This document shows positions 27,380-39,305 of a DNA stretch of 64,000 nucleotides, in pieces. The DNA lies in the NCBI GenBank assembly GCA_019321725.1, contig CM033111.1, positions 5,208,001 through 5,272,000 of the forward strand, written 5' to 3'. Within the stretch, counting starts at the first letter, position 1; each line of letters opens with the position of its first letter. The DNA is from Paulownia fortunei (taxonomy: Eukaryota > Streptophyta > Magnoliopsida > Lamiales > Paulowniaceae). Below the pieces are notes generated by a model. It worked only from the letters and a program-made list of their open reading frames with translations. It did not search any database and was not told where the DNA came from. The position numbers and the translations under genes are program-made.

Positions 27380-27520
27380 CTTCGTTTCTCTGCCACGTGG
27401 CCAGTTTGGAGATTCTTTACGTGTGTCCTTGCTGGCGGCCTACCGCCAACAAACTTAACCGCCTTGATAGGGTGTTTTGGTCCAGGCCCAACTCCAGATT
27501 ACGACGTCAGATTCCAACTA
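27380..27520. promoter_or_regulatory. Cluster of ACGT-core elements
   Basis: Within about 120 bp there are gccacgtggc (palindromic G-box, near 27394), tacgtgtg (near 27419) and gacgtc (near 27502), in a locally GC-richer island that also contains ggcggcctaccgcc. Such ACGT cores bind bZIP and bHLH factors. An ORF spans the region on the plus strand but shows no protein features. Confidence 0.4.
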
Positions 27521-27550
27521 TGTGACCTCCCTATTTTGGCCTCAATATTT

Positions 27551-27710
27551 AGCCCAATTTTCAGGAATGCCCTTCGCTGGCCCTTAATGAAAATAAAAAT
27601 ATATATATAGCCGAATTTTCAGGAATGCCCTTCGCCCGCCCTTAATGAAAATAAAAATATATATATAGCCGAATTTTCAGGAATGCCCTTCGCCCGCCCT
27701 TAATGAATAT
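27551..27710. repeat. 58-bp minisatellite, about 2.8 copies
   Basis: Units start at 27551, 27609 and 27667, with the core aattttcaggaatgccctt followed by cgc..gcccttaatga. The last unit runs into a TA microsatellite. Confidence 0.85.
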
Positions 27711-27732
27711 ATATATATATATATATATATAA
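27707..27732. repeat. (TA)n microsatellite
   Basis: About 13 TA units directly after the 58-bp repeats. Confidence 0.85.
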
Positions 27733-27889
27733 ATGAGGTAATTTATTTATAGAAAATATTCGTGCAACGTGGTATGCTCATTGTATTTTTCTTTGTCCAC
27801 AGATAAATTTTGTACGTATAACAAATAAGTATAGTAATTTGTGGCTTTTGAAAAAGGATTTGAATTTTCATTTAGAAAATGAGTAAAAT

Positions 27890-29215
27890 CTATTTTGACA
27901 CATTAATTTTTTCTTAATTGTCGTATTAATACATGAGGTTTTGAAAATGGATCAATTTTTATACATTGAACAATTTTCTATCAATTTTTTTGAAGGAATG
28001 AGGGGTAAAAGTAGCAAATCAACAAGAAATATATTTAAATAAAAATTATTCAATTTTTCTCTAATTAAAGTAGAATACTCCTTGTACTTTCTTTTTTAAT
28101 AACTTTTTCTCAACACAATTTGAATAAATCTCAGTTACTACTTTATTTACTTATTTGTGTATCTGGTAAATTTTAGCTAATTAATATTTGATAACAACAA
28201 ATCAAAGTATTAGAATTTAAACTAAGTAGAGTATCTTCCAAGTTTAAATACACTTTGTTTTTGGCTCAACATTTAATGTTTCAATTAATAAACTCCAAAT
28301 TTGATGTATTTACATTTAGTGGAGTTTTTAGTTTGTTTAGACATAATAGTTTATTTTTCATATTAAGGTTCCTTTACTTTCATAATCTAAAGAAACGATA
28401 AATGCTCTGATATACTTTTTATACTAAAAATCAATGTTTTATTTTAATTTTTTTATCTATATGATGTAATTTTCACCTTTTTCTTTTCTAGTTTGTACGA
28501 ATGGTTTATGTTATTCTTATTTTGACTTGGAAATAAAATGGTTGTGGATATAAAATTATATTAGCTTTTCTTGGATATAAAAAGAAAAAAATTATCAAAA
28601 ATCGCAACTTATGATGTAAATTTCTTAGGACTAAATTTATTTATTTTTCTTGTAAAAGTTATAAAAAAATGCAAGAGTATTGAGAGGTTCTCAAAAAATA
28701 TATAGAGAGAGAAATTTAGCATAATAGTGCATTATAATACAGATATATATATATATATATATAACGAAAATGCTACATATGGAAAACTTGAAATACAATA
28801 CCAGTTGTTTAATACAAAGTAGAGTGTTTATTATTATTGTGCTATATATCAAGTAATAATACTACATATTATTATGAACTAAATACAACACTTATATTAC
28901 TATTCTACTACCTTAGAGATAATAAAATGTAATGTCTTAAATAATTTTTCATTATAAATATATTAAAAAACGGCTATAAGATAGGGTGAAACTAATAAAT
29001 TTTTCTTTGTTTTTCTTTCTTTTCAAGATATACGAGGACCATTTTTTTTTTTTTTTTTCAGATTGATAAAAGGTATAAAATAGTCTTTTCAAAAATCTAA
29101 CCAAATTCAACGAATAATGTATCAATTGAGCAATTTTGAAAACTTCATGTATCAATGTGATAAATATATAAAAGTTCATATACCAAACAATTTTTTATTC
29201 TTCAAAATGTAGTTG
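27890..29215. mobile_element. Putative inverted-repeat DNA element, about 1.3 kb
   Basis: The segment at about 27924-27970 (with acatgaggttttgaaaatgg) reappears inverted at about 29115-29156 (complement reads acatgaagttttcaaaattg), and similarity continues outwards on both sides. The inside is AT-rich without coding capacity and contains a TA microsatellite near 28742. Target duplication not identified; borders approximate. Confidence 0.45.
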
Positions 29216-30650
29216 AAAAATTAAATTTAAATCTGAATAAACAAATACTAACCTTTATCAGCTCAATACGTTTTCACTTTATTCTGAAAAAAAAATTCTA
29301 TTAAAAAACAATTTTATAGCGTAGGGACAAAGTAAGAATTGAGTAGGTGTTACAATAAAGTGGGATGGTGTAACTAATTAGGTAAGCGTAAACATTTTGA
29401 CTAATGCAACACAAACAGTAAAAGGATTCACGCATGATGTTGAAATATTAAACTAGCTGAAAGTAACTCTCTTTTTTCTAGAATATAACTAGAAACCATG
29501 GTCTAGTACTGCATAACTTTTAAAACTTATATAATCCTTTCTATTTATATATATTAATGGAATTGACAATTGAAGCAAAATTATTTTGAATTATTTTGAA
29601 AATTATGAAATAAAGTTCCATGGTTGATCGGTCTAAGAAAAGTTTTTTCTCAAGATTTCGTAATAAGAAAAAATGTATTTAAGAAATAATATTTTGGGGA
29701 ATAAGATTTTTATTTCCTAAAACAATCACTAATTATTATATCATATAATTCTAAATTCTATTACACCACATATAATCACAACAAAACAACATTGATAATT
29801 TATTTACAATAGAAAATATCACCTTTAAATGAAATTAAATGAATTTTCAGTATTCTATGGGCATAAATACATCATATTATTATTTTCCAACAAATCATTC
29901 AATTACAATCTTAATCTCAAAATGTTTTCCAATCTGACGATCAAAATAATTCCCCTAATTTTTTTTCACCAAAATACCGGAAATAACCCTTAAATATATG
30001 CGTTGCCCTAATTTTTAAATTAAAAATATATAAAAATATTATCTGTCACTTCTTATGTCACAAAACTAAATTCTCGTGCCATAATATTTAAAAAAAAAAT
30101 AAAAAAGGAAAAAATAAAACATTTCCGTGCTGATAAATCAACTAGCTTGCCACATTGCTAGCTAGGAAAACCCCATTTGGATGAGTCAAAAAACTAGAAT
30201 CGTCCAGAAACAAAGTTGCCTTGGGCTGCCTATCTGCTTTTGACACTTGCCTCATTCTGACCCCTCTCGAAAACTTGGTAAAAATCAAAACCAAGGAATT
30301 CAGATTCTTCATTAACTCCTTCAGCCAATCGTCTCATTCCACATAACCCACAGCTTTTCAATTTCTGGTCAAACGATAACCACTAATATCTTGGGTCAAT
30401 GGATAATCACAAAAGATCTTCTCCTGTGCACACCTACACAAATTTAAAACTATTCATACCGATGGACAATTTCAGCAGTTTTTGATCAAGAAAAAGGGTA
30501 TTTATGTCAAATAACCATCTCATAGATAGATATAAAATCATAATCCTTCCAAAAATTATAAACTTATTTTAAATATTTATTTATTTTTTGACTAGTTTTT
30601 GCTACCTCACCAAGTCATCAAGATTTCATGTCCTCTTTTTTCATCATTGT
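29216..30650. other. AT-rich intergenic and distal promoter of the 79-residue gene
   Basis: Nothing coding was recognised between the inverted-repeat element and the TATA box at 30657. The GC content rises modestly between 30200 and 30400. Confidence 0.5.
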
Positions 30651-30656
30651 TTCACC

Positions 30657-30666
30657 TATATAAATA
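30657..30666 (+). promoter_or_regulatory. TATA box of the 79-residue protein gene
   Basis: tatataaata lies 81 bp upstream of the ATG at 30747, putting a start site near 30690. Confidence 0.65.
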
Positions 30667-30746
30667 CATGCCAATAGGCTTCAAACTTCATAAGGTTTGG
30701 ACTCCCTCTTAGTTATTAGGCACATAAGGTGTGATTTTCTCTAATT

Positions 30747-30986
30747 ATGCCCAACATGGAGCAGAAAAACATCATCAACAACTACTACAACAACGACGAA
30801 GATTCGTATACAGGGGTGGGGATTCACAGCCAAGTTAGAAAAATAAAGCAAGAGATGGAGAAGATCAACCGCCTGGCGCTGCAGCAGCAGGAGGCGAGGC
30901 CCGTCCTGCGCGAGATCACCCGCCAGCACCACCGGTCCCGGTCGCCGTTAGGTTTAGCCGAAAGGCCAATTTCCGTTGGCAACTAA
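30747..30986 (+). CDS. Small plant protein of unknown function, 79 aa
   Basis: A single uninterrupted reading frame with ATG at 30747 and TAA at 30984. Residues 1-25 are Asn/Asp/Tyr-rich. Residues 28-50 form a charged, probably helical segment (QVRKIKQEMEKINRLALQQQ). A basic, conserved-looking end follows (RPVLREITRQ, then RSRSPLGLAERPISVGN). The last block resembles the C-terminus of a family of small uncharacterised plant proteins, recalled from memory and not checked. The codons of residues 43-70 are strongly GC-rich at third positions, unlike any surrounding DNA, which argues that the frame is coding. No signal peptide or membrane segment is seen. A TATA box is correctly placed. The function is not known. 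Confidence 0.7.
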   Translation: MPNMEQKNIINNYYNNDEDSYTGVGIHSQVRKIKQEMEKINRLALQQQEARPVLREITRQHHRSRSPLGLAERPISVGN

Positions 30987-33240
30987 GTATATATAGTACT
31001 CGTATCTCTATATATGTAGATGGTTAGGTTTATGGGCATGTCTGCTTCGGATAATCAGCCAGTTTTCTTGTTTCTTGTTTAGGTTCTTTTCTGTTCTTCA
31101 GTTGTACATATTTGATGTATAGGATATGAAGAGGAACTTTTCTCTTTCTTTTCTAATTTTCGTTGTTTTTCCATTTTAGTTTCTGTTACATAGCCACAAA
31201 TTTTGACAATTCAAAATCTTCTCTTAACAAATATATTTTGTACACTCATCATTCTGATATGGTATAACATCTTTAAGCTTCAATTAACGCTCTAGTGGGA
31301 TTCAGGAAATATCATTTTTTTTTTCCTGATGTTGGAGGAATTTTTATCTGTTAAGAAATAGAACTAACCTTTGAAAGTTTCTTAGTTTTGTATAAATTAC
31401 CATTGCTTTTTACATTCTTCCATCAGGGTTGGTTTGAAAATGACAACCTATGATTAATGACATATTGATTTCCTAATCCCTATGGTTTTTGCCCTAAGAC
31501 AGGGTTCCAATGTATAATATATATATATATATATACACACATATATATTAGTTTTTTTTTTAAATTATCTTTTTACAACACCACTAACTCTTTTAACTTT
31601 TTACATTTTCAACCCTTACTTGAACTTTGAATCTAATCAAATGGGAGCTACAAAAGCGGGACAGAGCCAGTATTATGTAAGAAATAGAAAGTATTATATT
31701 TGCATTTGTAGGCAAACCTTGTAAATTAGTAGTTTTAAAAATGTTATTTTGGTCATCTGAAAAGAACAGGTTCATTCCGGGGAGCAGCAGTATATGTAAA
31801 TAAGCGCTTGGTGGCTATACATGGGGCAGAGAGGTAATAAAATGGAGAGTTTGAAATTATCCATGAGATATTGATGAGAAATAAAAAATTTGAACTATTA
31901 TTAGTTTATTTTTGATATATTGAAAATCAGTTTTCCTTATTATTTCAGGGACACTTCACTTGAAGTATATTGACAAAATTTTACAAAATGGAATTTAGAA
32001 ATATATCTTATCACTAAAAGATTTTATCACATTTTACACAACCATCAAATATATATAGTATTTTTTCCAATGATACATTAAAGTGATTAATGTTACAAGC
32101 ACAGAAATCTACATAATTTAGAGTAAATATTCTTGAATTCTATATTTCCATAATTATTGAAAATGACAATTTAAATGGTCCAGCTCAGTACTTCAATCCC
32201 ATTAATTTACACGGACATGCTATATAGAATCTCTGTTTACTATGATCAAGACAAATGATCACAACAAACATATTATAATTTAAATTTACATATACTTTCT
32301 TATCATAGTAACACAACTTTATACAAACCAAACCCAACTTTCCAGTAAATTATGATCCCAAGTCCATGTCATGAAAAGTGGAACTTCATATAACTTGTAA
32401 AATAATATTTTCAAGAAGAAAATATAACTTATATCATAAAATGCGATATCACCATACAATTAGATTTTAGGACACAATCCATATTAGAAATATCATCATG
32501 CGCCTTTAAACATATATCATACTTTATTTCATCACGTCTGAGGTTGTTCTCCAAACTCATTCCTATTATTTGGCAGGTAATGCAAGGAAGCAAAATTTCG
32601 AATAGAGAAATTAATATATTGATAGTGTCATTGAAGCTGGAAAAAAAAGTTGTGAAAGAGAAGATGCAGATAAATAAGTACAAAATGATACTAAATTAAA
32701 AGTGTTCTATTGGGAGAGTAAAGGGGGGATTTAACTATGATAATAGATCATTATTCAAAGGTGATATGATAAAAATATCACCGAGATAAAAAAGAAAAGC
32801 AGAAAGCAGTGACCATAAGAAATTGATAAAAAAAGGATATTTTTTTTCCTTATTTATTTAGGAAGCCAAATAGATGACCATGAAAAGGCACCTGTTTTCA
32901 TGCTTTTAGAAGCAACCGTAATTGACAGCAAAGTATTTCCAACTCCATGTACAAATTCGGAAGCAAAAATAAAATGAAAGGATGATAACCCAATGGATTG
33001 TTTGGCAAAAATGTATTGTTGAAGGCATGTTTCTGTGTACTTCGAGTTGCTAGGAAAATGAACCTTGACAGCAACTAGCCTTATCAAACAAGCTGCATAT
33101 TCCCCTCATATTTTAGGAGGAAGATAAATTCAAATGAACTCTTACACTGAAAGAAGAACAAGTGCATGGAAATCATCCCGACGCTATCAAAAGAACGCAA
33201 CACCAAAATGCCTCTTCTAATATGAAAACTTGGTACCTAT
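30987..33240. other. Intergenic region between the small gene and the SET gene
   Basis: Contains the 3' untranslated regions of the two converging genes, a TA microsatellite near 31520, and AT-rich sequence. No other gene was recognised; the ORFs on the minus strand at 31593-31775, 32429-32683 and 32854-33087 lack family features. Confidence 0.5.
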
Positions 33241-35625
33241 TTATTTGGTGGTGATGGATTCCTTTGATGAAAGTAACTTCACTCTCTTTGTAAGATCCCT
33301 CATGGCATCAATAATGACGGATTTCTTCTGGATTCTGTATTGGACGGCCAACTCAGTTGTCATAGAAACTTTCTGTTTCAATAGGGATTCATCTTCCATG
33401 ATTTTGGTGGGGAAGTGCCCCAGCGCGATCACACAGAGAGCAATCATGGTGTGAAAAGCAGCTGCTTCATTTGATGTTCCAAGAGGAGCCTCTGACGTTA
33501 ATGATTTAAGTGTATCTAAATCCTGCTTTTCTACTGCTTCTTTGTCATTGGATAGGAGAACTCTTAAGGCAGCCAGCAGACGGTCCTCTACTAACTCGGA
33601 TCCTCCAATCCTCACCTTTCATGAACAAGAAAGGAATTAGCTGAAAAACATATATGATGGTGCCACTTCAATAACAAGTAGAGCGTTCATTGCTCTACAC
33701 AAAACTGGGGTCATTATATTAATTCCCAGATTCTCATGGTCATATCATACATAGGTATGACCACAACAGAAATTCAGCATGTTATAGCAATTACACCGAC
33801 CCTTTCAAGACTTCCTCTACTCTATCTCTATTTATTTCCGAGTATAATCATCGAGATCTGAGAGTCTCTAACAAATTTTGTAGCAAGAAATATTTTGTGC
33901 ACCCTCTAGCATCATCATTTGGTTCATAAGAAATCTCTATCATATGATTGCATTTTCACAGAAGCAGGATTTTGTAGAAGAGAGTATGAAAAGAAATTAA
34001 AGATAGAGATCATATACCTTAAGATCAGAATTTTCACCATCTAGATTTAACTGGAACAGAATTCTTTGCTGCCATGGTGATGGTGAAGAGAAGTTGGGGG
34101 ATGAAACCCCAGCAGCCATGCTTGCAGCATCTAGAAGAGCTGAGTCATATTTGAGTTCAATGCAATCATATGGGTTTGAAGGAATGACAAATCCATAATC
34201 TAGAAGAAAAAGATCATTATTTAAACAGCCATAATTAAGTTCTAATGGATCATCTTGTTTAATGTGCGCTCCAGCAACGACCTGGTAAACACAAAGCAAA
34301 ACTAATAACAATGTGCATAATTTATAGTAGCCAAACATGCATATCTTGCGTCATTGATTTTATGGAAGAATTGAAAACAGAACATACCTTTACAAGCATG
34401 TTCTCATTGTTTGCTTCTTTTTCTTGTACAATTTCAGCATTTGGCGTGAAGCTGTGGTTGCACATATCTATTAGTGGAAGCAACATTGGAGCATCAACAT
34501 GGGTCCCATCTGGACGTTTACTGCCGTACAAACGGAATGCTCGAGATGAAACAGCTGACATTGCCCATCCAAGTGATGATGCATCTATATCTTGGCCTCC
34601 AAAAGGGTGGTCATCCAGTTTGACATTTTCAAGTTCATTTTTCACTAATTTCTCAAATTCAAGAAGAAACCGGCATCTCTTGTTTACCTAGTGAAAAAAG
34701 TGAACAATACATGAGTATGTTCTGTCATCACTGCAAACACTTACGTTTAACGGCACTTTGGGTTTTCTTTCAAAAGTAGCACAAGCATTGCCGAAAAAAC
34801 CAACCTAAAATCGTCAGGTTGATATTACATAGAGAAACATAAGAAGGGCAAGCCTGTAACATGGCCTGGCAGTTACGAATTTCAGTATCTTATAACATTC
34901 AAGTCCAGCTGACCTGGATGTTGACATTTGGAAATAGTATGGCAGCTCTACTGGTAATCTAATTCAACAGAAACTTGCACCTAAGTACACATGTACCTGA
35001 TGAAGAAGAGGAGCATACTGTAAATTCTTGATATCCTCGCCAGGGAAAAAAATGGGCACACTATAAGTTTCAGGAAGATTGCTGATGTATGGCCACCAGA
35101 AGGAACCCTTTTTTGCTCTTTCTTGCAGAAGCTTTAAACCCAATTTCATAGCCCACAGTTCCTCTGTCAAATGCTCCAAATGTCCAATTTACTCCTTATA
35201 CAAAATTCAATATCCTAATATTTAAGGAACAGAGTTATGGAACTATTTCACAAAGTCATAACTTTCAAACTGTATTCCAGAAAGAACAGCAAATAAATGG
35301 AAAAATCTATCTTTCAGTGTTGATCTTCTTAATTCAACTTGGACTCGGAGCTTTTTAGAACCTTCAAGTGTCACCAATATCATTAAATTTAAAATTAGCG
35401 ACTGGACTGATCTACACTAAAATACTAATCCGCACCATCTATTGTTGCCTCTTCCAGTCTTCCTCGACCAATCATCAGCCAGCACAAACTGATGAGAATA
35501 TAATGCGCATTAGTGCTCATTTAACTTTAACTTGTTCTTATCAGTGATTGCTAGTTAATTTCTAGTTTTATAAAGAGAAACGAAGGAATACTTTAGTGTG
35601 TTTCTGGACCACACAGAGATAAAGG

Positions 35626-35667
<42 letters not shown>

Positions 35668-37121
35668 CATACCTACCTATCTATGAACTTATATAAATAT
35701 ATATATAAATACACGTACATATGTGTGTGTATATATGCCACCACAGGTGAATTTAGCCTCCCCCTTGGATGTAGCAAGAGGAACAAAATTACCAGTTTAG
35801 TTTAAACTTAGAATGCAGTCGTTTTGTGCCAAATGTTAGCAGACTCTTGAACCAATAAGATATAAAAGATCTAAAGAGACTACAGACATTCACTAAGGTC
35901 CAACATGCATAATGTGTCAATCTGGAACTTTTGATAGTCTTTATTACCAATTTCCACTGCTTATTGGATGATATACATTGACTGGAATTCACACTGACTG
36001 ATAGTCAGTGGAACTCTATATAATATTTGCTTTTAAAACTTGTGAACAGAGTGCCTGGTTAGAATTATGACGTAAACTTATTCTGGATGATGCCATGTGC
36101 TCTATTAGTGGCTACTGTTTTCCAACTAGAAAATCCAACTAGGTCTTGACTTGAGTTAATTTTCAAAGAAAGTTTGAGGTTTCAAGCCTTGAATAGAAAA
36201 CACTAGTCATTTTAATTCAAGTGCAGTGCAAGCCCCTGACAATCTAATCTCCATCTTTTGCAATGAAAGATGCAATTACAATATTCTCCAACAAAAACCA
36301 AAAATCCAGTTTTATATATGGAAGCTCATAGTGTATTGTCATAAATAAACATTTGGTGCCTTACACCCTCATAATATAAATGCAACAGAGAAACAAGATA
36401 AAACAAGCTCCTCAAAAAGTGATAATGTACCTGAAAAAGACATGAAATCATATTTAAAGCAATTAAACAGCACAAAAACACCAGATTGCCATTTTTCATT
36501 CATTTTTACAATAAACCTTAAAGATAATATTTTTCTACATAAAACACAGAAATCCCGCTGAACAAATTACACAAAAGGAAAACCTCTACATATTCTACCT
36601 GATAAATTTAGCCAAAAAATAAATATTCGTCAGTACGCACAAAAAAGAAGGAGGGGAAAAAAACAATGCACATAAAAGGTCCTTAAACCCACCACAGATT
36701 GTTAAAAATAGTCATTAAAACAATAAAATTTGAACAATATGCCACCCCAAAAAAGATAAATAAACCAAATTCGGAAAAGCATACCTGGAATATGTCGAGC
36801 TAAATCAATCAAAGTAGAGGATTCCCCATCTTTGGCTTCGAATCTGAGAGGAATGTGTTGGGGGAGGGTAATGAGGTCAGACCCTTTTGGGATATCCTCA
36901 GAGGCCACGAGCCCTAGCCCAAGCCCATTGGGTTTTTCCTCCTCCAAATATGCAATCTTGATTGAGTGGTGCACAAGCCCACCTTCTCTCCGGACCCACT
37001 TTATGAGGTCCGGTGGCTGAGGCACCAGCCGTGCGGGGTAGAGGCAGGCCGACGCTGCTGCGCACGCTACTGGCCGGGCGTGGGTCAGTGAGGTCGCCAT
37101 TAGCATCATCTTGCTCGACAT
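33241..37121 (-). CDS. SET-domain protein, Rubisco-LSMT-like methyltransferase, 5 exons
   Basis: Exons 36785-37121, 34997-35163, 34388-34687, 34018-34281 and 33241-33615 give 480 residues. The ATG at 37119 starts MSSKMMLMATS; an in-frame upstream TTG is not credible as a start. The Ser/Ala-rich N-terminus without acidic residues fits a chloroplast transit peptide. SET motifs: GLGLGLVASEDIPKG near 70, DMCNHSF at 242-248 and ELNYG at 282-286, followed by YGFV. The C-terminal part (about 300-480) corresponds to the Rubisco-LSMT substrate-binding helical domain. Members methylate lysines of stromal proteins such as Rubisco or fructose-bisphosphate aldolase, but several plant paralogues have no known substrate, and this one cannot be assigned. 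Exons 2-5 begin and end in matching phases. Intron 1 is 1.6 kb and carries a CTAT microsatellite. Confidence 0.88.
35164..36784 (-). other. SET gene intron 1
   Basis: A 1.6-kb intron with a CT/CTAT microsatellite at 35626-35667 and no recognised coding sequence. The ORF at 35789-35992 has no family features. Confidence 0.6.
35626..35667. repeat. (CT)n(CTAT)n microsatellite
   Basis: A CT run passes into about seven CTAT units, then degenerates into cata/ccta words to about 35685. Confidence 0.9.
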
Positions 37122-38141
37122 TGGCTTTTCTGTTCTGCCTGTATTTGTCAAAGGCTAAACGTTGCTGGGGTTAAAATCTTATGGGTCGGGTCACATATCA
37201 CGTTTGGGTGGGGGTTAGAAATCGGGTTGATGGCCACTCATACTAACTAATCTTTCCCCATTTTTTTTATTTTTTTATTTTACCAAATCAATTTTGATAA
37301 AGAAAAGTTGGGAGTAATGAGAGCATAAGGTTAAGTAAATAGGTACAAAGGTAAACTTGACACATTATTGATGGAGAGGGATGTCTTTATATATACATTT
37401 ATTACATGATAATATTACTTCCTTTGCCTACAATTTATATGTACTTGAAGAAAAACGATTATTTTTTTCATGAACAAACCATAACCCTATCTTCACGTGG
37501 GTGATTTGCCTTTCAATTTTACTTTACCAATAATTCTGCCATTCAAAACAGTACAAGAATTCGAACATCTAATATTTTAATCTCAATTCCTCTTATTTTA
37601 TCGTTGCGTCGTGCTCACAAGTGACTATAATATCTTTTTTCCCTATAATAAATTGACTATTCATTAGATTCTAATTTTTGAGTGTCTTTAATATTTTCTT
37701 GTTCAAGATCTTGATCGACTGTGGAAGAATTTTTGTTGGAACTCTCCTGCTGCTTTTAATTATTAATCATGTGTTTATTCACACACGACAAGAATTTATA
37801 GTCTCATGCAATTATTCGGAAGGAGTTGGCTACTACACCTAAAAGGAGAACTGCTACATTACATGAAACCATTTTATTTCATCTTTTTATTTTTATTTTG
37901 CAACATACAAAATGTACTCTTGGTACTATTTGAATTAATTGTCTCCGATCTCAAACGGGTAAAAACATTTTCATGCCCAATGTTTATCATAAACCGTCAA
38001 ATTGTTATGTTAAATTTTTACGGATACTTTTAGTACATAGTTAATAATCATTTTTTGCAAAATGTTAAAAATAATATTTAATGAATTCCGTTCAACACGC
38101 AATACGCGTCATCCAATCTCATCAATTTTTTTTTATAATAT
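37122..38141. other. Intergenic region upstream of the SET gene
   Basis: Promoter side of the minus-strand SET gene just above 37121, then AT-rich sequence. The ORF at 37806-38033 shows no features. Confidence 0.5.
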
Positions 38142-39305
38142 TTTCATAAAGGGTTAATCTCACTTTACCCTTTTATATTTTTATTGAATATCGTTTATTT
38201 TTTTATATTTTTAATTATATTATTTTGTTCTTTTGTAGTTTCAATTAGTATGACTTTATTCCCTTATTATATTGTTATTGTATTACTTTACCTTCTTATA
38301 CTTTTAATAAATGTCCTAGTTCTCCTTACCATTATTTTTAATAAAATTACTTTTAAAATATTTAAAATTACTAGACTTTGATTTATATTTTAATAATTTT
38401 TTAATTTGATTAATATTAAATTCATTTAAAATTTTATTGTACTTCAAATTTAATGGCTACTTTTTAATTTAAGAATTTTTTATAAACTACTATATAGTAG
38501 AATTTTTTTTAGATAATATATTTTACTTAGTAATTTTTTATTAGTCATAATTCTAAAAAATATGTAATATATTTTAAATAATATTATATTAAACACGTTA
38601 AATACTAGTAAAAAATTTCTCATTATAATGATATTATCATAATTTAATAGAAACTATGTTAAAATAAAAAAAATAGTCATTTAAGTGTTTAAGTTATTAT
38701 TATTAACTAAATCATAAACAATCTTATTATCATGATTTAATAAAAATAATTTTAAATTTTAAAAAAAATCATATTGGTATTTAACAAAAAATAATCACAA
38801 CAATGACTATTTTTTTATTAAATTATGATTATTCAATTAATAATTGGAAAATTACTAATTATTCACATATTTAATAAAACATTATTTAGAAATATATTGT
38901 ATATTTTTTAGACTTATGATGAATAAGAAATTTACAAGTATAAATATATTAACTAATAGAAAATATTTTACTATATAGTAATTTAACAGGAACTGTAATA
39001 AATTAAATATATAGTCACTAAATTTTAAGTACAATAAAATTTTAAATAAAATTCATATTAAGTATTAATTAATCTAGTTAAAAAAAATTAGAATATAAAT
39101 ACAAGTCTATTAATTTTAAGATATTTTTAAAGTGATTTTATTAAAAATAATAATAAGGATAATTAGGTCATTTTTTAATAATACACGAGGGTAAAGTGAT
39201 ACTAATTGAAAGATAAGATGATAAAGTGATATAATTGAAAATATAAGGAGGGAAAGTGATATTTAATGAGAGCAAAAGAGATAAATAAAATTAACCTTTC
39301 ATAAA
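38142..39305. mobile_element. 1.15-kb MULE-type foldback element with 9-bp target duplication
   Basis: The element 38151-39296 is flanked by identical 9-bp sequences tttcataaa (38142-38150 and 39297-39305). It begins gggttaatc and ends attaacc. The two halves are inverted copies of each other almost to the centre near 38720: for example ccattatttttaataaaatta near 38330 is mirrored near 39145, and actatatagta near 38490 is mirrored near 38975. The arms are about 570 bp and differ at roughly one base in five. Nine-base duplications and long inverted repeats are typical of Mutator-like elements. No coding capacity. Confidence 0.85.

Noticed and set aside
27269..27610. Plus-strand 113-codon ORF
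   Set aside because: Runs from a TTA-rich start through ACGT elements into the 58-bp repeats; no motif and no support for coding.
35626..35690. CRISPR-like regular spacing
   Set aside because: It is a simple CT/CTAT microsatellite.
37119..37151. Upstream TTG start for the SET protein
   Set aside because: The frame is open upstream of the ATG but only offers a TTG; plant translation should start at the ATG at 37119-37121.
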